This document shows, in pieces, positions 5,101-8,713 of a DNA stretch of 8,713 nucleotides (position 1 is the stretch's first letter; each line of letters starts with the position of its first letter). The notes below the pieces were generated by a model that was not told where the DNA came from, ran no database searches, and saw nothing but the letters and a program-made list of their open reading frames with translations. The position numbers and the translations under genes are program-made. The stretch lies in contig DAHVAI010000111.1 of NCBI GenBank assembly GCA_027314685.1, forward strand, positions 1 through 8,713, read 5' to 3'. Source of the stretch: Nitrososphaerota archaeon (lineage in GTDB: Archaea; Thermoproteota; Nitrososphaeria; Nitrososphaerales; CADDZS01).

Positions 5101-7374
5101 CGCAAAGTTTCCGTCATCGCAGCGAAAAACTGCGAGATTTTGCCACTATCTGAGGGACCCGAGCTGTACTCTTATGATATATCATCTGGGACAGTAAAGA
5201 GAATTCGAGTTGATAGAGTAAGCAGGCATAAATCGCCGAAGGAGTTCATATCAATCAAGTATTCCAATGGCAGAAAGATACTGGTTACACCAGAACATCC
5301 TATTTTTGTGTACAGAGACCATGAGATAAAGACAGTTCCGGCTAGTCTAGTATCGAGCTTCGACTACGTTCCTGCTCCGAGAATAATACCGAACTCCTCT
5401 GTTCAGGTCACACTGATGTTTGGCCAAGAACATGGAAAATGGAACAAGCCCGCTACATATCCAAAAGCCCTGACTCTCGAGCTCTCTCGGATACTTGGCT
5501 ATCTTACCTCAAAGGGGCACTCATACGCTGGGAGCTCCTACGAAATCGGCTTCTCAAACACCGACGAACTCATCCTCAGCGAAGCAAAGGATCTGTTCCG
5601 TGACGTTTTTGGCATCACTCCATCCATCGCGATCAAGGATGGAGTGACAATCCAACGATACAATTCAAAGTCACTTTTCTCTTGGTTTGGCGGGAATTTC
5701 CCGGAGATCATGCGCCACGCGAGGGAAAAGAGAGCGCCTGCCAAAATTCTAGGATCGTCCGTCAATATGATTCGCGAGTTTCTACGAGCGGCATTTTTGG
5801 GAGATGGCTCAATTGAAAGTTCTGCTGTCAGCTACCGCACCGCTTCTCCTAGTCTGGCTGAAGACTACCAAGATCTGCTACACAAGCTCGGAATCTTGTC
5901 AAGAATCGACCATGATAGGTACAACGATTCCTACAAGGTTTGCATTTTGGGCGATTCAACGTCCACATTCTTCGAGCAGATAGTTCAAAAATGGGATAGG
6001 AGGTTCGCGAGCTTAGAACGATTTAAGATCAGGAGCAGGGAAACACTACGCGGCCACGATACGCTTCCTCCCCAGGTCGCAGAGGAAATTTCCGTCCTAC
6101 TGAAATCATTGGGAATCAAACATTCAAACTACTTTTGGGAGCACATTAAGAAACACTTCGGGATCGACCGTTCTATTGCTGAAAAATACCTTGGAGTGAT
6201 CGAAGGAAAGTTATCATTGCTTAGAGAGTTATCGCGTTCAGATTGGACTTCCCTGAGGGCGGAACGTTTGAAAATTGGGTTATCCCAACAGAAGCTAGCA
6301 GATATCTGTCATATGAAAAGGAGCCAGATAGCATATCTTGAAGCTGGCGGCTACTCGATGGACGCTGACAGGCTCATCGATCAATTGAAGTTTGGCGTCA
6401 CAAGGCATGCAGCTGCACTCGGTTCAGAGTTGGAGAGGATTAGAGGACTGCTTGAATTCAGATTCTTTACAATATTGGAAGCAGTCAATGTGCCAAACAC
6501 TGGAGACATCGCAAGCGAGTGGGTATATGATGTGACCGTTGAACCAACTCATACTTTCATCTCAAAGGGGGTAGTACTGCACAATACCGCAAGTGTTGCG
6601 AAAGGGGGAATCATTGCAACTCTCAATGCGAGAACAAGCATTCTAGCAGCAGCCAACCCGGTAGACGGAAAGTACGATCCGTACAAGAACATCTTGGACA
6701 ATGTCTCGCTGCCCATACCCCTCATGACTCGCTTCGACTTGATTTTCATCATAAGGGATGATCCAGATCCGTCGAAGGACGAAACCGTCGCAAGACACAT
6801 TCTAGACATGAGGGCCAAATCCTCATTTCCGACAGCGCCGCCGATAGAATTTGAACTATTGAAGAAATACATTATCTATGCAAAGAAGCTAGACCCAGAG
6901 TTTACGGAAGAAGCTAGCAGCCGATTGTCAAGCTACTACATCAAGCTGCGGCGCGAAGCATCTCCGGAGCAAATGTCTGTCACTCCGAGGTGGCTTGAAG
7001 GCATGATCAGGCTGTCCATCGCGAGAGCGAGATTGCTACTCCATACTAGGGTGAACGAAGACGATGCGTTACATGCCATAAATCTGATTGAGCGAATGCT
7101 AAACACAGTGGCAGTAGATCAAGCCACAAAGAAGGTCGACATTGGTGTTCTTTACAACAGACCTGCGAGCGAAAAGGGCTTGAGAGAGGCGGCTCTAGAA
7201 GTTTTCAAGAGGCTATCGGGAGAGTCGAAGGCACCAGTAGAGGACAAGGTGTTCTACGAAGAAATGGAAAAGACGGGCAGGTTCACCAAAGAGCAAGCTG
7301 AGAAAGTCTTCCAAGATATGTGGAAATCAGGGGTTATCTTCGAAGTCAGAGCCCATTTTTTCAAGAAAACATAA
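2137..7374 (+). CDS. mcm: Replicative DNA helicase MCM precursor containing two inteins
   Basis: The frame encodes 1745 residues; removing two inteins (398-937 and 961-1483) leaves a 682-residue MCM, the normal archaeal size. MCM forms the hexameric ring that unwinds DNA at the fork with GINS. N-terminal domain: zinc site C143-x3-H147...C166-x4-C171, then the OB-fold segment EELPPGQLPQSFDV...DLVNTARPGDR (199-227). AAA+ core: Walker A GDPGTAKS (337-344), LEAGATVLADLGVA (384-397), then after intein 1 the Walker B CIDEFDKM (938-945) and HEVMEQQ (954-960). After intein 2 come TASVAKGGIIATLNART with the pre-sensor-1 hairpin Lys1489, sensor 1 Asn1507, the arginine finger as TRFD (1531-1534, commonly SRFD), and sensor 2 TPRWLEGMIRL (1616-1626). 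A winged-helix-like C-terminus covers about 1680-1745. The precursor cannot have a complete ATPase site before splicing. It sits 4 nt after gins23 and 33 nt before hel308. Confidence 0.97.
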   Translation: MEYSEARVKDIFVDFLKSYKDERNELKYRIQISQLPAKGNKSVIVDYPDLQRYDTDLATSLVQEPDNFLRSFDDAAVETLNIENPLYADKIKKELHVRVRELSDKISLREVTKEQLNTLILVAGMVTRTSELRPLAVNAAFRCTNRHLTMVEQTGSSTVLRRPIKCETEGCGETRNFELDERKTEFLDFQVIKIQEMPEELPPGQLPQSFDVNMTGDLVNTARPGDRIFLTGIVKAESENFGGSSRKLFNTRIEANFTEQHGKRPEELEISREEEEEIKGIATMPGAFDRLVSSVAPAIFGHELHKEAALLLMVGSPQKSLPDGSTLRGDINILLVGDPGTAKSELLKYVARIAPRGLFTSGRGTTAAGLTAAVVKEKNGMMMLEAGATVLADLGVACLHPASKIIIDGRIVSVGDLAKGVNFVVGLSEGKVSEIGKLSGFVPTLNTETLKVENDFSTKLRRRWHHGSIVTLKLRSGFEVSVTPDHLLLDGNTLGWKTAGDFRVGDSVISPLLLPPQSTSEDLYLWNILPENTKVALTNEEKDQLKQLIYQKFESIAQAARILELPRLPSYFGQRLQPSLKELRVLVSALGVTEEWKSNLHIYDKSKLFENKITPEFAYVCGFILGDGHVSISKRRATITIHQSAVHAEYIEQLTKCWSKVFKTPFEIGKPRLEESVIRGRKLISNSYNWRVSRRVLASVYTYLTRDNLATILSLPSDVLAGLLSGLTDADGCVTQKPSLKDRELSNTWNVVYTFSSNRESNLNLLLGLRRFGCLGSYRRVKHSIGSIVVSGRRDCNELHRALSLSVKMRKHLPKPRRYNISGASEKIPSNPVAEIFRRVFDLTSRADLTRLGIWSSIYESKNLRRQASVTQVSKILSGYKIFQEEEKAALTRLTNSDYFHDNVISIENSNYDGFVYDIILHGKNHNFVADGTIVHNCIDEFDKMRDEDRSALHEVMEQQSYHPSVEIALADGSRTLIGDYVERLMRERKVSVIAAKNCEILPLSEGPELYSYDISSGTVKRIRVDRVSRHKSPKEFISIKYSNGRKILVTPEHPIFVYRDHEIKTVPASLVSSFDYVPAPRIIPNSSVQVTLMFGQEHGKWNKPATYPKALTLELSRILGYLTSKGHSYAGSSYEIGFSNTDELILSEAKDLFRDVFGITPSIAIKDGVTIQRYNSKSLFSWFGGNFPEIMRHAREKRAPAKILGSSVNMIREFLRAAFLGDGSIESSAVSYRTASPSLAEDYQDLLHKLGILSRIDHDRYNDSYKVCILGDSTSTFFEQIVQKWDRRFASLERFKIRSRETLRGHDTLPPQVAEEISVLLKSLGIKHSNYFWEHIKKHFGIDRSIAEKYLGVIEGKLSLLRELSRSDWTSLRAERLKIGLSQQKLADICHMKRSQIAYLEAGGYSMDADRLIDQLKFGVTRHAAALGSELERIRGLLEFRFFTILEAVNVPNTGDIASEWVYDVTVEPTHTFISKGVVLHNTASVAKGGIIATLNARTSILAAANPVDGKYDPYKNILDNVSLPIPLMTRFDLIFIIRDDPDPSKDETVARHILDMRAKSSFPTAPPIEFELLKKYIIYAKKLDPEFTEEASSRLSSYYIKLRREASPEQMSVTPRWLEGMIRLSIARARLLLHTRVNEDDALHAINLIERMLNTVAVDQATKKVDIGVLYNRPASEKGLREAALEVFKRLSGESKAPVEDKVFYEEMEKTGRFTKEQAEKVFQDMWKSGVIFEVRAHFFKKT
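3328..4947 (+). mobile_element. MCM intein 1: Cys1/Cys+1 intein with LAGLIDADG homing endonuclease
   Basis: Precursor residues 398-937 (540 aa) are absent from ordinary MCM and have intein blocks in order. Block A starts at Cys398 (CLHPASKIIIDG, the splicing nucleophile). Block B is GFEVSVTPDHLLLDG with T483-x2-H486. Blocks C and E are two LAGLIDADG motifs, CGFILGDGHVSI (Asp627) and LAGLLSGLTDADGCV (Asp731), both keeping the acidic metal ligand. Block F is YDGFVYDIILHGKNHNFVADG and block G is VHN, with His936 and terminal Asn937, followed by +1 Cys938. Precise removal joins LADLGVA to CIDEFDKM, a perfect MCM Walker B region. About 80 residues between blocks B and C (540-600) include an SLKELRVLVSALGV stretch reminiscent of XRE-type helix-turn-helix proteins, and another accessory domain lies at about 830-900 before block F. 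All splicing residues are present, so the intein should splice, and the nuclease looks potentially active. Confidence 0.95.
4948..5016 (+). other. Central MCM extein, 23 residues between the two inteins
   Basis: Residues 938-960 (CIDEFDKM...HEVMEQQ) are the only host sequence between the inteins. They contain the Walker B Asp-Glu pair (940-941) and the following helix. The stretch acts as C-extein of intein 1 and N-extein of intein 2, so both splicing reactions use it. Confidence 0.94.
5017..6585 (+). mobile_element. MCM intein 2: Ser1/Thr+1 intein with degenerate LAGLIDADG domain and HTH
   Basis: Precursor residues 961-1483 (523 aa) interrupt MCM between HEVMEQQ and TASVAKGGI. Block A begins at Ser961 (SYHPSVEIALADGS). 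Block B is GRKILVTPEHPIFVYRD with T1051-x2-H1054. The endonuclease region has a first motif LSRILGYLTSKGHSY (1116-1130), in which Lys1126 takes the place of the catalytic Asp/Glu, and a second motif FLRAAFLGDGSI (1215-1226) with Asp1223 intact. A Cro/CI-type helix-turn-helix follows at about 1373-1417. Block F is EWVYDVTVEPTHTFISKG and block G is LHN, with His1482 and Asn1483, followed by +1 Thr1484. The splicing residues form a consistent Ser1/Thr+1 set, so splicing is expected. The nuclease is probably impaired because one of its two acidic ligands is missing. No stop or frame disruption is seen. Confidence 0.94.
6253..6387 (+). other. Cro/CI-type helix-turn-helix domain inside intein 2
   Basis: Residues 1373-1417 of the precursor read as an XRE-family helix-turn-helix: a first helix LRAERLKIG, then LSQQKLADICHMKRSQIAYLE with the GLSQ..LA......S.I..LE.G pattern typical of the family, then a closing helix DADRLIDQL. 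It lies between the LAGLIDADG region and the C-terminal splicing blocks, so it is removed with the intein. A likely role is DNA target recognition for the homing enzyme, which is inference. Confidence 0.8.
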
Positions 7375-7389
7375 AGGCCCATCAAACAC

Positions 7390-7399
7390 TCTCATGAGA
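7390..7399. repeat. 10-bp palindrome in the mcm-hel308 junction
   Basis: TCTCATGAGA is a perfect palindrome lying 15 nt after the mcm stop and 8 nt before the proposed hel308 start. It has no unpaired loop and no following T-run, so it does not look like a terminator. It may be chance or a protein site. Confidence 0.35.
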
Positions 7400-7407
7400 A
7401 TTGCGTT

Positions 7408-8713
7408 TTGCTGATCAGTGAAATTCCAGAGCTTTCCTCCACGTTCGTGGAAGCTATCAGAGCCAAAGGGTATGAGGAGCTATACCCGCCTCAGGCGGAT
7501 GCAGTAAGGTCAGGAGTACTCGATGGGAAGAATCTTGTTCTTGCCACGCCTACTGCCAGTGGTAAAACGCTTGTCGCAATGATGGCTGCCATAAGGGCGA
7601 TTGAGCGCGGAGGAAAGGTTGTCTATCTTGCCCCTCTGAGAGCTCTCGCTTCAGAGAAATACGAGGAGTTCAAAGAAGTCTTCGAGAGCATAAAGAGACC
7701 CGGTTCAAAATCCAGACTCAGAGTCTTCATTTCAACGGGGGATTATGACTCTTCTGGAGAGTCACTCGGAGGCGGCGACATAATCGTCCTTACAAATGAA
7801 AGATTCGACTCGGTCATAAGGCACAATGTCTCGTGGATTGACTCGATTTCGCTCTTCATTGCAGACGAGGTGCACTTGGTTGGAGATTCGCATAGAGGTC
7901 CGACGTTAGAAATGATACTCGCGAAAGCAAAGAAATTCGTACCTTCTGCACAGATACTAGCTCTTAGCGCGACAATAAGCAACACCGATGACTTGGCTGA
8001 GTGGTTGAATTCTGAACTCGTGGAGACCAATTGGAGACCAGTTAAGCTTGTCGAAGGAATCTACGATTATGGAACCATATCCTTCGTGGATGGTGGCCAG
8101 AAGAAGATATTGCAGTCAAACAGTGGAGCGCCAATTGATGTTGCTATCGACGCAATAAAGGATGGTGGACAATCACTGATATTCTGCGACACAAGAAAAA
8201 AGTCGGTAACTGCTGCCGAGAAAGCCGCGGACATTCTCCCAAACTTCCTGAGCTTTGATGAGAGTGCAAAGCTTCGAGAGATTGCACACAAGATTAGTAC
8301 AACAGGCGAAGAGACCGAGATTTCCAGACGACTAGCGCATGTGGTGACAAACGGAGCCGCGTTTCACCACGCAGGTCTTGATTCCAGTCATAGGAAGATA
8401 GTCGAGGATGCGTACCGAAATAGGTCAATCAAGATACTAACTGCTACTCCGACACTCGCAGCGGGCGTGAACCTTCCCGCTCGGCGAGTTGTCTTAGCAA
8501 GCCTGTTCAGATACAATGCAGAGGAAGGCGGGCAGACTCCTATAAGCGTGAGGGAGTTTAAACAGATGGCAGGCAGGGCTGGCAGACCAAAATATGACAA
8601 GTCAGGCGAGATTGTATTGATAGCTGGCGGCCAGATGAGCGCGCAAGAGATATACGAGCACTACGTCATAGCGAGTCCTGAACCAATTCGTTCCCAGCTC
8701 GCAGCAGAAGGAC
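7408..8713 (+). CDS. hel308: Hel308-family ATP-dependent DNA helicase (Ski2-like), truncated by window edge
   Basis: An open frame runs from just after mcm to the window end (435 complete codons of an expected roughly 700). It encodes the two RecA-like domains of a superfamily 2 helicase of the Hel308 group, a 3'-5' DNA helicase linked to repair of stalled forks. Numbered from the TTG start: Q-motif YPPQ (26-29), Walker A TPTASGKT (47-54), motif Ia APLRALASEKYEEF, motif II DEVH (153-156), motif III SAT (187-189), motif IV SLIFCDTRKKS, motif V TATPTLAAGVNLP (345-357) and motif VI QMAGRAGRP (386-394). The ratchet and C-terminal domains lie outside the window. No in-frame ATG exists between the mcm stop and the conserved N-terminus; TTG 7408 gives MLISEIPEL, matching family N-termini, while CTG 7411 is less likely. 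It is in the same frame as mcm, separated by 33 nt, so probably co-transcribed. An Lhr or other Ski2-like helicase is less likely given the N-terminus and motif Ia. Confidence 0.92.
   Translation, partial: MLISEIPELSSTFVEAIRAKGYEELYPPQADAVRSGVLDGKNLVLATPTASGKTLVAMMAAIRAIERGGKVVYLAPLRALASEKYEEFKEVFESIKRPGSKSRLRVFISTGDYDSSGESLGGGDIIVLTNERFDSVIRHNVSWIDSISLFIADEVHLVGDSHRGPTLEMILAKAKKFVPSAQILALSATISNTDDLAEWLNSELVETNWRPVKLVEGIYDYGTISFVDGGQKKILQSNSGAPIDVAIDAIKDGGQSLIFCDTRKKSVTAAEKAADILPNFLSFDESAKLREIAHKISTTGEETEISRRLAHVVTNGAAFHHAGLDSSHRKIVEDAYRNRSIKILTATPTLAAGVNLPARRVVLASLFRYNAEEGGQTPISVREFKQMAGRAGRPKYDKSGEIVLIAGGQMSAQEIYEHYVIASPEPIRSQLAAEG

Noticed and set aside
7438..7451. Small inverted repeat TCCACG-TT-CGTGGA near the start of hel308
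   Set aside because: It has a six-base stem with a two-base loop and lies within conserved coding sequence with no T-run after it; it does not qualify as a terminator or a supported regulatory hairpin.
8023..8042. Near-tandem 11-nt repeat TGGAGACCAAT / TGGAGACCAGT in hel308
   Set aside because: The two copies are read in different frames and encode VETNWRPV, which matches the normal Hel308 sequence at this place, so the repeat is probably chance.

Overview
The window is archaeal chromosomal DNA carrying part of the core DNA replication machinery. Evidence for an archaeon is the combination of a eukaryote-like clamp-loader small subunit, a GINS subunit with the B-then-A domain order of Gins23, a single MCM helicase and a Hel308 helicase. 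The presence of Gins23 directly upstream of MCM, and the style of the MCM and Hel308 sequences, point to the TACK archaea. A thaumarchaeal or related lineage is my best guess, but it is an inference from memory of family sequences and not a search result.

Layout. Two genes run leftwards: a truncated histidyl-tRNA synthetase (hisS, 1-402, cut by the window edge), preceded with a gap of only 10 nt by replication factor C small subunit (rfcS, 413-1399). A non-coding gap of about 190 nt (1400-1589) separates them from a rightward set: gins23 (1590-2132), mcm (2137-7374) and hel308 (7408 to the window end, cut). The gaps of 4 and 33 nt suggest that gins23-mcm-hel308 form one transcription unit, and rfcS-hisS another, fired from divergent promoters in the shared gap.

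The striking part is mcm. Its 1745-codon frame encodes a 682-residue MCM interrupted by two full-size inteins. Intein 1 (540 aa, 3328-4947) is inserted just before the Cys of the Walker B segment. Intein 2 (523 aa, 5017-6585) is inserted in the segment leading into the pre-sensor-1 hairpin. Only 23 host residues lie between them. Intein 1 is Cys1/Cys+1 and has two intact-looking LAGLIDADG motifs. Intein 2 is Ser1/Thr+1, has a first LAGLIDADG motif with Lys where the acidic metal ligand should be, and carries a Cro/CI-like helix-turn-helix. About 61% of the mcm coding frame is intein.

How the genes fit together: MCM and GINS are parts of the archaeal CMG replicative helicase, RFC loads the PCNA clamp, and Hel308 works on stalled forks. 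HisS is a translation gene that shares the rfcS transcription unit. I saw no tRNA, rRNA, CRISPR array, IS element or convincing terminator in the window.
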